Positions 15,647 to 23,884 are shown, numbered from the stretch's first letter. The stretch: 33,672 nucleotides of DNA from Acetobacter senegalensis (GCF_001580995.1 NZ_LHZU01000110.1:1-33672); one strand, 5' to 3'. Translations and numbers: made by a program. Notes: generated by a model not told the origin, from the sequence alone.

Positions 15647-16132
15647 ATGGCCGTAAATTACGCGACTGTCACGTGGGATCAATTGCACCGGGATGCCCGC
15701 CTGCTGGCTGAAGAGCTTGTGGCGAACATGCCGATCAAAGGCATTGTGGCCGTAACGCGTGGCGGGCTGATTCCGGCTGCCATTATTGCGCGTGAACTGA
15801 ACTGCCGCCTTGTCGAAACCATTTCCGTGGTGACGTATGACGAGGAAGAACGTGGTGAGCCGCGTATCATCAAAGCACCGGAAGCTGCTGGTGATGGTGA
15901 AGGCTTTCTGGTGATTGATGATCTGGTTGATTCCGGCGTCACCGCCCGCGTGGTGCGGGAACGTCTGCCCAAGGCCTATTTTGCCTGCCTGTATGCCAAA
16001 CCTGCCGGCAAAGGGCTGACAGACCGTTTTGTGGTGGAAGTGCCGCAGGAAACCTGGGTTCTGTTCCCGTGGGATACGGCGCCGCTGTTTGTTCCGCCGC
16101 TGGCCAGCAAGCCGATTGAAAGCGATAGCTGA
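15647..16132 (+). CDS. gpt: Xanthine-guanine phosphoribosyltransferase
   Basis: This 161-residue type I phosphoribosyltransferase converts guanine and xanthine to their nucleotides with [22 protein letters not shown] (about 34-51) and the PRPP loop [14 protein letters not shown] (about 87-100) are diagnostic, as is the C-terminal [10 protein letters not shown] segment (about 142-151) that shapes the base pocket in Gpt. Length is near the 152 residues of the E. coli enzyme. An AGGGAAGAAG stretch precedes the ATG. It follows the glycosyltransferase gene by 69 bp on the same strand and is followed by tRNA-Pro. Confidence 0.95.
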   Translation: MAVNYATVTWDQLHRDARLLAEELVANMPIKGIVAVTRGGLIPAAIIARELNCRLVETISVVTYDEEERGEPRIIKAPEAAGDGEGFLVIDDLVDSGVTARVVRERLPKAYFACLYAKPAGKGLTDRFVVEVPQETWVLFPWDTAPLFVPPLASKPIESDS

Positions 16133-16189
16133 TTTTTTACCGTTATGGGCTTGCCAGCCGGAAGAATGCCGCTTAGGTTCCGCTGCATT

Positions 16190-16266
16190 CGGGGCGTGGC
16201 GCAGCCTGGTAGCGCGCTTGTTTTGGGTACAAGAGGCCCCCGGTTCGAGTCCGGGCGCCCCGACCA
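16190..16266 (+). tRNA. tRNA-Pro(TGG)
   Basis: This 77-nt cloverleaf has acceptor stem CGGGGCG/CGCCCCG, a D arm with GCGCAGCCTGGTAGCGC, anticodon stem CTTGT/ACAAG around loop TTTGGGT (anticodon TGG) and T arm CCCGG-TTCGAGT-CCGGG, with an encoded CCA end at 16264-16266. The C1-G72 pair fits proline tRNA. Confidence 0.95.
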
Positions 16267-16288
16267 TATAACATCTGGAGGCATTGTG

Positions 16289-16594
16289 ATGCCGGCACGG
16301 ATTTACAGGCAGCCTAAGCCAGCAGGTCAGTCAGGATTGGTAGGCACGCGGGAGTGGGTGTTTGAATATGGGCAGAGCGCCCCACGGCATCAGGATAGCC
16401 TGATGGGGTGGACTGGCAGCAGCGATACGCGTGCCCAGCTTAGGCTCTATTTTTCAAGTTGTGATGACGCTGTAGCCTATGCTCAGCGGGAACATATCGC
16501 GTTTGAGGTTGAAAAGCCTGCAGAACGGATCCGTGCTCCTAAAGTCTATGCTGATAATTTTGCTTCCAATCGGATTCAGAACTGGACCCATTGA
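16289..16594 (+). CDS. NDUFS4-like NADH dehydrogenase (complex I) accessory subunit
   Basis: This 101-residue protein is the alphaproteobacterial homologue of the mitochondrial 18-kDa complex I subunit NDUFS4 (ETC complex I subunit domain). Recognisable features are [14 protein letters not shown] at the start, [25 protein letters not shown] (about 23-47, read as two halves), [17 protein letters not shown] (about 62-78) and the closing [15 protein letters not shown]. It would bind the peripheral arm of respiratory complex I on the cytoplasmic side. GGAGG lies 7 nt before the ATG. It sits between two tRNA genes and apart from any nuo operon, which is usual for this subunit in alphaproteobacteria. 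Confidence 0.92.
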   Translation: MPARIYRQPKPAGQSGLVGTREWVFEYGQSAPRHQDSLMGWTGSSDTRAQLRLYFSSCDDAVAYAQREHIAFEVEKPAERIRAPKVYADNFASNRIQNWTH

Positions 16595-16632
16595 TTTTCC
16601 GGTTATTCCTCGGTATCCGGAACGAACATCAC

Positions 16633-16709
16633 GCGCCCTTAGCTCAGTTGGATAGAGCAACAGCCTTCTAAGCTGTGGGTCGCTGGTTCGAATCCAGCAG
16701 GGCGCGCCA
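16633..16709 (+). tRNA. tRNA-Arg(TCT)
   Basis: This 77-nt cloverleaf has acceptor stem GCGCCCT/AGGGCGC, D arm AGCTCAGTTGGATAGAGC, anticodon stem ACAGC/GCTGT around loop CTTCTAA (anticodon TCT) and T arm CTGG-TTCGAAT-CCAG, with an encoded CCA at 16707-16709. It reads AGA codons. Such genes are frequent integration targets; the AT-rich segment starts about 230 bp downstream. Confidence 0.95.
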
Positions 16710-16889
16710 TTCTTTTCAATGGACCTGAGCGAGATAGGTGTCCTTGAAAGAGACCTGTCTTCCTTTCGGCTGATAAAGCATTTTCCCATCTGCAAGCGCA
16801 AAGCATCCGCCGGGCTACCTGTGTGTATGGCGGTGGGCATGTTACGCTTCAGGAAAATAGGTCGTTTGCCGTAAAGCCCTTTTTCTGGT

Positions 16890-16927
16890 GCAGAGGTCTC
16901 TGCGGAGGAGCGAGATATAGTCGCTCC
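16890..16927 (-). other. Tandem hairpins after the sulfotransferase gene
   Basis: Two stems lie just past the stop codon at 16941 (minus strand): GGAGCGA (16907-16913) with TCGCTCC (16921-16927), and GCAGA (16890-16894) with TCTGC (16899-16903). Neither is followed by a T tract on the minus strand. They probably stabilise or end the transcript. Confidence 0.4.
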
Positions 16928-16940
16928 GTCTAAAAGGCCT

Positions 16941-17873
16941 TCATTCAAGGAAAAGGTTTTTGTCGCTTTTAAAATACTCCTGAAAAAGCGCCCGATTGCT
17001 TTCCTCAAATCGTTTGAGAAAAATCTCTTTCTCTCTGGTGTCTGATTTTTTGGGTGGAGGCCCCGGTATCTGGCAAACAAGCCAGATCAGCCTGTCTCTT
17101 ATCCATGAATACTGCCCATTCTTCCTGTATCTGGGAAAAATCCTGTTAATGAGTCGTGCAACGCGTATTTGAGGCTGAGAGAGACTTTTATTCGGTCTTT
17201 CTTTCCCGAAATGGAATTCTGTTTTGTCGGGAAGGTGAGGGTCAAGGAAAGATAGAAAATCTTTCCTCAAATCATATCCTCGCCAGTTTTTTTGTTCAAA
17301 AAGTCTTGGGTGAATGTTTTCCTGGCAGAATTGATCGGCCCATTTTGAAAGCATTAAATGGTAATTATAATAAGGAACACTGTCATCCACATCATCCTGA
17401 AACAAGGCGTAAGGTGTGGTTTCTCCGTGTTTGATGGCCGTGCTGAACAGGCTGTGCCTTAAAGAATACTGATCCCGCAGATAGCAGATGATTTTTATCT
17501 CTGAAAATAAAGGCTGAAGAAATAATTTGAGGTTTTCAATATCTTTTGGATCTTGCAGGCGACTGTGAAAATGTTCGGAGCTTATGACTAAAACGGTATG
17601 GTTTTTCCGTAGCCTCTCAATTTCTTGGCTGAACCGTTCCAGAAAGCCGGTAAAATAATCTGCTTTTCCTTCTTCAGTCCTGATGCCTCGGTCCCACATG
17701 GCGTCATCCAGATAAGACTGGAAATAGCTGCATAAAGCCCGGTTATTATTGCACCATAAGACGTGGCTGAGTGCGATACCGTGCCCGGAGAGTGCAGTTT
17801 CATTCTGGTACAGCCAATCCTGAATGGCTGTTGATCCGGTTTTTTCCGTGCCGATGTGCAGGATGCATTTCAC
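16941..17873 (-). CDS. Sulfotransferase-like protein
   Basis: This 310-residue cytosolic protein has a P-loop-like PAPS-binding start, ILHIGTEKTGSTAIQDWL (about 4-21), where TEKTGST corresponds to the 5'-phosphosulfate loop of sulfotransferases. A second block, IICYLRDQYSLRHSLFSTAI (about 128-147), fits the 3'-phosphate-binding Arg and Ser region. Such proteins sulfate glycans or lipids, but many members of this divergent group are uncharacterised. Base composition is clearly more AT-rich than in neighbouring genes (AAA, TTT and ATT codons common, runs of A and T), suggesting horizontal acquisition. It lies between tRNA-Arg and a galactofuranosyltransferase gene, which supports a cell-surface glycan role; donor and acceptor are unknown. 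Confidence 0.72.
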   Translation of the reverse strand: MKCILHIGTEKTGSTAIQDWLYQNETALSGHGIALSHVLWCNNNRALCSYFQSYLDDAMWDRGIRTEEGKADYFTGFLERFSQEIERLRKNHTVLVISSEHFHSRLQDPKDIENLKLFLQPLFSEIKIICYLRDQYSLRHSLFSTAIKHGETTPYALFQDDVDDSVPYYNYHLMLSKWADQFCQENIHPRLFEQKNWRGYDLRKDFLSFLDPHLPDKTEFHFGKERPNKSLSQPQIRVARLINRIFPRYRKNGQYSWIRDRLIWLVCQIPGPPPKKSDTREKEIFLKRFEESNRALFQEYFKSDKNLFLE

Positions 17874-18525
17874 CTGCTTAAGCCTGAGTACGTTTTTGAG
17901 GGAAAGGGATGCACTGCTTGTGTTTGTAAGTCATGACAATTTTCGCCATCAGAACCACGAGAATTCTAGACAGACATTAAGGCTGAGATGGTGCTCATTT
18001 GTTTCTGATATGAAATTAAATCTGATAAATATTTCTCTGGTATTGTTTGCGTGGTTGTTTGTAGAAAATAAATTCAATGGTAATTTGATGTATTATTTAT
18101 AATTGTATGTAGGAATTTAAATTAAAAATACAAATTCAATTCATTGTTGTGTGATTGCCTCAGGTAATATCGAAGAGGGTCTCAGAAAAAAGAGCCGCTT
18201 CTTCGGAGGGAGCTTTCCCAAACAGACTCAACGTTCTGAGGGGGCGTGAGTCCGGTCTGGGTGCGCGTTCGTTGTGTGGTGTGCCATCAGGGCATGGGCG
18301 TTGCGTCCTTGAGGAAGCAGGGTGCGAGAGCGAACAGTCCTGCCACGGTCAGAAAAGACCCCTGTTGCCTTTAGGACGTTTTGCTGCGTGCTGAGAAAGT
18401 GCTCTTTTGATTTTTCTCAAACGGTTGGAAATATGCTTTTTCAAGCAGCGTTTCAGGCTCTGTGGTAAACACAGGCCCGCTTTCGTGCGTCGCCAGGTGG
18501 TTTGATCAAAGGGATAGTCGTTTTC
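17874..18525. other. Long AT-rich intergenic region
   Basis: This 652-bp region holds the divergent promoters of the sulfotransferase-like and galactofuranosyltransferase-like genes. From about 17990 to 18150 it is extremely AT-rich and includes the palindrome AATTTAAATT near 18113. From about 18155 base composition returns to normal. A minus-strand frame from 18576 down to 18349 reads as a basic tail (LPQSLKRCLKKHISNRLRK) that could be the relic of a lost gene's 3' end; I do not call it as a gene. Confidence 0.5.
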
Positions 18526-20286
18526 ATGCTCACTGTTCTGCATACTCTTATTTGCCCTGAAGCAGATATTGAGCATTGCGCGGAAATGTATTTTCGCGGC
18601 GGCATGCCTGGCGTGGAAGCTTCAGGAACAGGGTTCTCCTTGCCTGATAATGTGCTTCTTTCAGCCGATACGTTTTATAATGGTCTGTCTGTCGGGAAAT
18701 GGAAAAGTCTGGGCACGATCAGTTCGTTGAGTCTGATGCTTCGGGTTCGGGGGCAGCTTGTGCTGGAACTGTGGCACCATGCTGCAGATGGGGCATCATC
18801 CTGCTTGCAAACCCATGAATTTGAGGAGCCGGAAGCCCGTAATCATGTGCTTCCCGTTCCGGAATGGTCTGGTATGGCAGAAGGCATGCTCTTTCTACGC
18901 CTGAAAGGGAAGAAGCAGGCCGTTGTAGAGCAGCTTTGTTTTGCCACCGATGCTCCGCCATTGATGCAGCCGAAACTTGGTGTGGTTATCACGCATTTCA
19001 ACCGTGTTGCGTACGTCACCCGTTCCATTGCCCGTGTGCGGCAAACATTGCTGTCTGATCCTCGGTATCAGCGGGCCATTGATTTTATTGTTGTTGATAA
19101 TTCGGACACTCTCGACCCGACTGAATTGAAAGGGGCGCAGATCATTCCCAACCAGAATTATGGGGGGAGTGGCGGTTTTGCACGCGGGCTTCTGTATCTG
19201 AAAGATCAGAACACCTACACACATTGCCTGTTCATGGATGATGATATCTCGTGCGAGGTGGAATCCATCAGACGCGCTTATGCTGTGCTCTCTTACAGCC
19301 CAGACCCAAAGATCGGGTTGGCGGGCGTGTTGCTGGATGCACAAAAACCTTGGAGCGTGCAGGAAAAAGGGGCCGAGTTCCATCAGGGCCTGTTCCGTCC
19401 GCTGCACCAGAACGAGGAAGTCCGATCAGTCCCGTCTTTGCTGGCGCTGGAAAAGGACAAGGGAAATCCGGTGTATGGCGGATGGTGGTTTTTTGCCTTC
19501 CGGCTGGATGCGGTGGACTACTATCCGTTTCCGTTTTTTGTGCGCGGGGATGATGCTCTGTTCGGGCTGATTAACCGCTTCAATGTGTTTACGCTGAATG
19601 GTATTGCCTGTTTTTCAGACCATTTTCTGTCCAAGGAAACTGCGTTCACGCGGTATCTGGGGTTCCGGGCGTCTCTGGCCGTATTTCTGATGGAAGGCGG
19701 TGGGAGCCTTACAGCGGCGTTGAAACTGCTGTCTGCCAGCTTCCTATGGTGCGCGCTTTCATACCGGTATCAGAGCGCAAAGGCCATCACTCTGGCATTG
19801 CGGGACGTGAGCAAAGGTGTTTCCTTCTGGCGGCGTACGCTCACTTACCCACCAAGCCTGAAAGAGATTGGCCGGGAACAAAGCCGGGCGGAAGAGGCCG
19901 CTTATTTCACGGCTCATCCCTTTGTGGAAAAGGCGGGTTCTGAATCACGGTTTCGTAAAATGGCAAGGGCTGTCACGTTGAATGGCCACCTGCTGCCAGA
20001 TGCGTTCATGCGTAAAGCGCCTGCTTATGTCGGGGAGTATACGCCGGGCCTGTTGTCTTCCGTTTTTTTGCGTCAGCGGGTTATCTATCGCAAATACGAA
20101 ACGCAGAGCGTGTTTGAGGAACAACTGAACAGAAAAACGTTCTGGGCCAATGTCTGGGCGTTCGCATGGCATGCCGTGTGGTTTGCCGTGCGTTTTCGTG
20201 CGCTTGCCCGTGAGTACCGGGTAAACGCCGAACAGTTGTGTTCGGAACATTTCTGGCGGAGTGTTTACGCTCAAAAGAAGCCGTAA
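18526..20286 (+). CDS. GlfT2-like galactofuranosyltransferase (GT2)
   Basis: This 586-residue protein resembles the polymerising galactofuranosyltransferase GlfT2 of mycobacteria: an N-terminal beta-rich domain (about 1-140), a GT-A catalytic core, and a C-terminal helical region. Core motifs are GVVITHFNR (about 152-160), FIVVDNSD (about 187-194), NYGGSGGFARGL (about 210-221), the metal-binding CLFMDDDIS (about 234-242), GGWWFFAFRLDAV (about 319-331), VRGDDALFGL (about 338-347) and SDHFLSKET (about 363-371), whose His matches the conserved late histidine. It would use UDP-galactofuranose at the cytosolic face. The frame extends to a TTG at 18502; ATG 18526, with AAAGGGA upstream, is preferred. 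No UDP-galactopyranose mutase gene is in the window. Confidence 0.85.
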   Translation: MLTVLHTLICPEADIEHCAEMYFRGGMPGVEASGTGFSLPDNVLLSADTFYNGLSVGKWKSLGTISSLSLMLRVRGQLVLELWHHAADGASSCLQTHEFEEPEARNHVLPVPEWSGMAEGMLFLRLKGKKQAVVEQLCFATDAPPLMQPKLGVVITHFNRVAYVTRSIARVRQTLLSDPRYQRAIDFIVVDNSDTLDPTELKGAQIIPNQNYGGSGGFARGLLYLKDQNTYTHCLFMDDDISCEVESIRRAYAVLSYSPDPKIGLAGVLLDAQKPWSVQEKGAEFHQGLFRPLHQNEEVRSVPSLLALEKDKGNPVYGGWWFFAFRLDAVDYYPFPFFVRGDDALFGLINRFNVFTLNGIACFSDHFLSKETAFTRYLGFRASLAVFLMEGGGSLTAALKLLSASFLWCALSYRYQSAKAITLALRDVSKGVSFWRRTLTYPPSLKEIGREQSRAEEAAYFTAHPFVEKAGSESRFRKMARAVTLNGHLLPDAFMRKAPAYVGEYTPGLLSSVFLRQRVIYRKYETQSVFEEQLNRKTFWANVWAFAWHAVWFAVRFRALAREYRVNAEQLCSEHFWRSVYAQKKP

Positions 20287-20366
20287 GCGCTTGTGTCTTA
20301 CGCAGGTATGCTATGGTTCATTACACATGAGGCATTATTTTATCTGAGCAAGAATTGAGGATAGAC

Positions 20367-22145
20367 ATGACGCAAAGCACGGCAGGAACAGACCGCACGA
20401 TGTATTGGGAAAAATCCTCTCGCAAGAAATCGCATGCTCGGGCGTGGCATCGTACGGCGGCACTGTACCTGACCACTGCTCTGGCTGTATGGGGTGGTGG
20501 TGGTGTGCCGGGGGCCGTTGCTGCGTCTGAACAGCAGGTCTCTCCCAAGGCGTATGCGCCCATAGATCCGCAGCGGATGTCTGATGTGATGCGTGTTCTG
20601 GCGTCTGATGCCTTTGAAGGACGCGCTCCCGGCACGCAGGGGGAGGAGCGGACTGTTGCGTGGCTGATAGAACAGTATCAGAAAATGGGGCTGGAACCGG
20701 CAGGGGAAAACGGTGGCTGGACGCAAACTGTGCCATTGCTGCGCACCCGCGTGGGCCAACCTACTGTTTCCGAGGTACGCTTTCCCAAGCAGACGCTTCC
20801 TTGGCAGCAGAACAAGGATATTTATGTCTCCACGGTGCGGCCGGTCAAACAGATCGCGCTAAGCAACGTGCCCATGGTGTTTGTCGGTTATGGCGTGCAC
20901 GCACCAGAACGGGGATGGGATGATTTCAAAGGTGTTGATCTGAAAGGCAAGATTGCCGTTTTTCTGGTCAATGATCCGGATTTTGAAGCAACGCCCCAAG
21001 ATGCCGCCTATGGTCGTTTTGCAGGCCGTGCCATGACCTATTATGGCCGCTGGACTTATAAATATGAGGAAGCTGCCCGCAGAGGGGCCATTGGGGCGTT
21101 GATTGTGCATGATACGCCCGGAGCATCCTACGGTTGGCAGACCGTTATTGCCCCCGGTGGAGAAGCCTTCGATATTGTGCGTAATGGTGATGACCAACCT
21201 GTGTTGATGCAGGGCTGGATTTCAGGAGAGGCAGCGGAAAAGCTGTTTGCCGCTGCGGGCCTTGATCTGGCTGTGGAACGTTCCAAGGCACGGCAGACCA
21301 GTTTTGCGCCAGTTACGTTGAAAGACGCCACATTTTCTCTGAAAGTGCCGGTGCAGACGGAAAACCTGAAAAGCCAGAATGTTCTTGCAAAAATAACCGG
21401 CGCAAAACAGCCTGATCAGAGCGTGATGTTTGGCGCACATTGGGATGCCTTTGGCACCAGTACCAATGCCGAAGGCCAGATGGTGATGCGGCGCGGCGCG
21501 ATTGATGATGGTTCCGGCATTGCGGGTGTTCTGGAAATAGCACGTGTGTTCAAGGCCGGGCCACAGCCGGACCGGACTGTCGTGTTTGCTGCGTGGACAG
21601 CAGAAGAGCGCGGGCTGTTGGGCTCAGTCTGGTATGCCACACACCCCTTGGTTTCTCTTGAGAAAACGGTAGCCAATTTTACAATGGACGTTTTGCAGAT
21701 GGCCGGACCATCCCGCACGGCGTTTATGGTTGGCGCGGGCCAGAATACGGTTCAGGAGGATGTAGCGGCAGCGGCCCGGCGGCAGGGGCGTGTCATGAAG
21801 CCGGAAGCGATGCCGGAACGCGGGGCGTTTTATCGGGCGGACCACCTGCCGTTTGCGCGGGCCGGCGTGCCCGTTGTAGCCATGATGGATATGGCCGGTT
21901 ATCCTGATCTGCTCAAAGGCGGTGTGCCCGCAGGCAAGGCATGGCTGGAAGGCTACATGGCCTGTTATCATCAGGCGTGTGATGCCTGGAGCCCGGACTG
22001 GGATGTGCGCGGCGCTGCGGAGGACGTAGCGTTGCTCTACCGTGTGGGGCATGATCTGGCGTTTTCGCAAAAATGGCCGCATTGGAAACAGACATCTGAA
22101 TTTGCGGCCATTCGGGATGCCAGCAGGGCCACGCGCAGGGATTAA
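20367..22145 (+). CDS. Secreted M28-family zinc peptidase with PA domain
   Basis: This 592-residue exported aminopeptidase-type protein has a signal sequence (hydrophobic LYLTTALAVWGGGG and cleavage near AVAAS, about 30-55), an N-terminal region with FEGRAPGTQGEERTVAWL (about 88-105), a protease-associated insert (about 150-300, PMVFVGYGVHAPE, GKIAVFLVNDPDF, GAIGALIVHD) and the M28 core. Zinc ligands and catalytic residues can be placed: His in GAHWD (about 357), Asp in DDGSG (about 380), Glu-Glu in AAWTAEERGLLGS (about 413), Asp in FTMDV, and His in YRADHLPFA (about 493). It probably removes N-terminal residues from peptides in the periplasm. ATG 20367, 6 nt after GAGG, is used in place of an upstream TTG at 20355. 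It follows the glycosyltransferase gene by 80 bp. Confidence 0.92.
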   Translation: MTQSTAGTDRTMYWEKSSRKKSHARAWHRTAALYLTTALAVWGGGGVPGAVAASEQQVSPKAYAPIDPQRMSDVMRVLASDAFEGRAPGTQGEERTVAWLIEQYQKMGLEPAGENGGWTQTVPLLRTRVGQPTVSEVRFPKQTLPWQQNKDIYVSTVRPVKQIALSNVPMVFVGYGVHAPERGWDDFKGVDLKGKIAVFLVNDPDFEATPQDAAYGRFAGRAMTYYGRWTYKYEEAARRGAIGALIVHDTPGASYGWQTVIAPGGEAFDIVRNGDDQPVLMQGWISGEAAEKLFAAAGLDLAVERSKARQTSFAPVTLKDATFSLKVPVQTENLKSQNVLAKITGAKQPDQSVMFGAHWDAFGTSTNAEGQMVMRRGAIDDGSGIAGVLEIARVFKAGPQPDRTVVFAAWTAEERGLLGSVWYATHPLVSLEKTVANFTMDVLQMAGPSRTAFMVGAGQNTVQEDVAAAARRQGRVMKPEAMPERGAFYRADHLPFARAGVPVVAMMDMAGYPDLLKGGVPAGKAWLEGYMACYHQACDAWSPDWDVRGAAEDVALLYRVGHDLAFSQKWPHWKQTSEFAAIRDASRATRRD

Positions 22146-22152
22146 GCGTTTC

Positions 22153-22599
22153 TCAGCGCGCCCGTTTCCAGCCTTTGTCTTCCTGCCGCCAATAGGCCAG
22201 TTCATGCCCGGCGGCTTTCAGGCTGGACCAGCGGGCGCGGGCTGCGGCCACGGCGTCTTCATCATGACCGTCGAACAGATCAAAAATCCGGTCAAAGCGG
22301 GCGCAGTCCTCACAGGCGCGGCTTTCCAGCAGAAACAGGAAAGGGGCGTTGTTCGGGGTATCGTCTTCCAATGTCAGCCAGATGGGCTGGCGCTCCGGCA
22401 AAAGCACTCCCGCGCTGCCATGGGGGAGCCATGTGGGGGAGGAGACTTTCCAAAGGGCTTTATCCACATCATCCAGCGTGGCTTTGCTGGCGCACCACAC
22501 GGCGGCTTTCTGGCCGCTGGCCAGTGTGCGGGACAGAAGCTGCGGCAGGGCTTCTGTCACACTGGTGCGGGTAAGGTGGTAAAAGCCGATCTGCGTCAT
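22153..22599 (-). CDS. holC: DNA polymerase III chi subunit
   Basis: This 148-residue cytosolic protein is the chi subunit that links the clamp loader to SSB during replication. The start MTQIGFYHLTRTSVTEALPQ is the family hallmark, followed by LSRTLASGQKAAVWCAS, LDDVDKALW (about 44-52), the FLPHG-equivalent WLPHGSA (about 58-64), and QPIWLTLEDDTPNNAPFLFLL (about 71-91). The frame is open far upstream, but the family N terminus sets the ATG at 22599. Its ribosome binding site is weak. It is convergent with the M28 peptidase gene, with only 7 bp between stop codons. In many alphaproteobacteria holC lies next to a leucyl aminopeptidase gene; here its neighbour is an M28 peptidase. Confidence 0.92.
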   Translation of the reverse strand: MTQIGFYHLTRTSVTEALPQLLSRTLASGQKAAVWCASKATLDDVDKALWKVSSPTWLPHGSAGVLLPERQPIWLTLEDDTPNNAPFLFLLESRACEDCARFDRIFDLFDGHDEDAVAAARARWSSLKAAGHELAYWRQEDKGWKRAR

Positions 22600-22911
22600 G
22601 ATCCCGGGTGTCCTGTGCTCTGGCGGGCGGAGTATAGCAATCTTGCTGATGGACAGAAGGGGGGACGGTGTTTTGCGCCCTGCGTGAAAGGCCCGGTTTC
22701 TCCCATGTGTGACAGACATGCGAGCGTCCCTGTGGGGAACGATCTTTTTCCGTATGCGCTGGCATAGCATGAAATGACTGATGGCGTGCGCAGACCATAG
22801 CCCTCAAACCCGGGGAGCAGCCCCTGCACGAGACCGGTTGAACGGCCGTATGGGGGTGCCGGGAAGAGGGATGATCTGCGCACGCCGTGTGAACAAGGAA
22901 GATGAGACACC
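22600..22911. other. Divergent upstream region of holC and the aldo/keto reductase gene
   Basis: This 312-bp gap is dominated by the long hairpin at 22783-22886. Open frames cross it on both strands, but none has a family resemblance. The reductase ribosome binding site (AAGGAAGATGAG) lies between hairpin and ATG. Confidence 0.5.
22783..22886. other. 104-nt imperfect hairpin (candidate structured RNA or inverted-repeat element)
   Basis: The arms GGCGTGCGCAGA (22783-22794) and TCTGCGCACGCC (22875-22886) pair perfectly over 12 bp. After one mismatch pairing continues: CAT/ATG (22796-22798 with 22871-22873), CCCTC/GAGGG (22801-22805 with 22866-22870), CCCGG/CCGGG (22809-22813 with 22859-22863), CA/TG and CCCC/GGGG (22818-22824 with 22852-22858), and a possible apical CCG/CGG (22834-22836 with 22843-22845). 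It lies 25 bp before the aldo/keto reductase ATG and about 180 bp upstream of holC. It could be a leader RNA of the reductase gene, a small RNA on either strand, or a MITE-like repeat. It matches no RNA family that I recognise. Confidence 0.7.
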
Positions 22912-23769
22912 ATGCAAAAGACCGTCACGCTGGCCGATGGCACTGTTTTGCCTGCACTGGGAATGGGCACCTGGAACATGGGGGAAGGAGATGCAGACAA
23001 AAGGCGGGCGGAAATGGCCAGCCTTCAGTATGGCATAGATGCCGGGCTGAAGCTGGTTGATACCGCTGAAATGTATGGAAGTGGTCGCTCGGAAAGCTTG
23101 GTAGGGGAGGCTCTTTACCGCGAGCGTGACAAGGTTTTTCTGGTGACAAAAGTGCTGCCCTCCAATGCGTCGGAAGAAGGAGTGGCCAAGGCCTGTCGCA
23201 ATTCCCTCCGCCGCTTGGGGACGGACTGGATTGATCTTTACCTGCTTCATTGGCGGGGTGGCGTGCCGCTTGAAGAAACGGTGCAGGGGTTTCGCAAGCT
23301 CAAGAAGGAAGGGCTGATCCGGAACTGGGGTGTTTCAAACTTTGATGTGGAAGACATTCTGGAACTGGAAAACTATGTGCAGCCCGGTGAGTGCCAGGTG
23401 AACCAGATTTTATACAGTCTGGAACATCGCGGTGTTGAATATGACCTGCTGGATGCTGATCGGTACCGCAATATTGTGACAATGGCTTACTCACCCATCG
23501 GGCAGGGTGGAGCCTTGTTGCAGAACAAGACGCTTCAGGCGGTAGCCAAGCGGCATAAGACCTCAACGGGCCCGGCAACAGCCGCACAGATTGCTCTGGC
23601 ATGGGTGCTGCGGCAGCGGAACATGATTGCCATCCCCAAGGCTGGGTCTATCGACCATCTGAAGCAAAATATTGCCGCGCAGGAAATCACGTTGAACGAT
23701 GCCGATCTGGCTGAACTGGACCGTGCATTTGCACCGCCGGAAAAGAAAGTTTCTCTTGAAATGATCTGA
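22912..23769 (+). CDS. Aldo/keto reductase (YeaE-like)
   Basis: This 285-residue cytosolic TIM-barrel enzyme reduces aldehydes or ketones with NAD(P)H. The catalytic tetrad is intact: D50 and Y55 (LVDTAEMYGSG), K80 (FLVTKVLP) and H113 (YLLHW). The cofactor end shows the usual IPKAGSIDHLKQNIAA segment (about 243-258), where the Lys and Ser bind the adenosine phosphate. Overall it resembles the E. coli YeaE group, which can reduce methylglyoxal; the true substrate is unknown. AAGGAAGATGAG precedes the ATG. It is monocistronic, between a long leader hairpin and a hairpin terminator. Confidence 0.93.
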   Translation: MQKTVTLADGTVLPALGMGTWNMGEGDADKRRAEMASLQYGIDAGLKLVDTAEMYGSGRSESLVGEALYRERDKVFLVTKVLPSNASEEGVAKACRNSLRRLGTDWIDLYLLHWRGGVPLEETVQGFRKLKKEGLIRNWGVSNFDVEDILELENYVQPGECQVNQILYSLEHRGVEYDLLDADRYRNIVTMAYSPIGQGGALLQNKTLQAVAKRHKTSTGPATAAQIALAWVLRQRNMIAIPKAGSIDHLKQNIAAQEITLNDADLAELDRAFAPPEKKVSLEMI

Positions 23770-23781
23770 GAAAAACGAAAA

Positions 23782-23827
23782 CCAGTCACCCTTGTCTGCG
23801 CAGATAGTGGCCCAGACAGGGAACTGG
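23782..23827 (+). terminator. Hairpin terminator after the aldo/keto reductase gene
   Basis: The stem combines CCAGT/ACTGG (23782-23786 with 23823-23827), CCCT/AGGG (23789-23792 with 23818-23821) and GTCTG/CAGAC (23794-23798 with 23813-23817), 14 bp in total with small bulges. It begins 12 bp after the stop; the following T-rich stretch is short. Confidence 0.55.
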
Positions 23828-23884
23828 CATTTGTAAGCCTGACCGCCAGTGATAAGCACGACAGTTCTTGCAGGGGCCGATTTG

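Noticed and set aside
18155..18394. A 79-codon plus-strand frame before the galactofuranosyltransferase gene
   Set aside because: It begins with TTG, lacks a ribosome binding site and has low-complexity, Arg/Ser/Gly-rich composition typical of chance frames.
22783..22886. The long hairpin as the 4.5S SRP RNA
   Set aside because: A CCGGGGAGCAGC stretch recalls the SRP RNA tip, but it lies on the 5' arm and not at the apex, and the diagnostic GGAA loop with its symmetric internal loop is absent.
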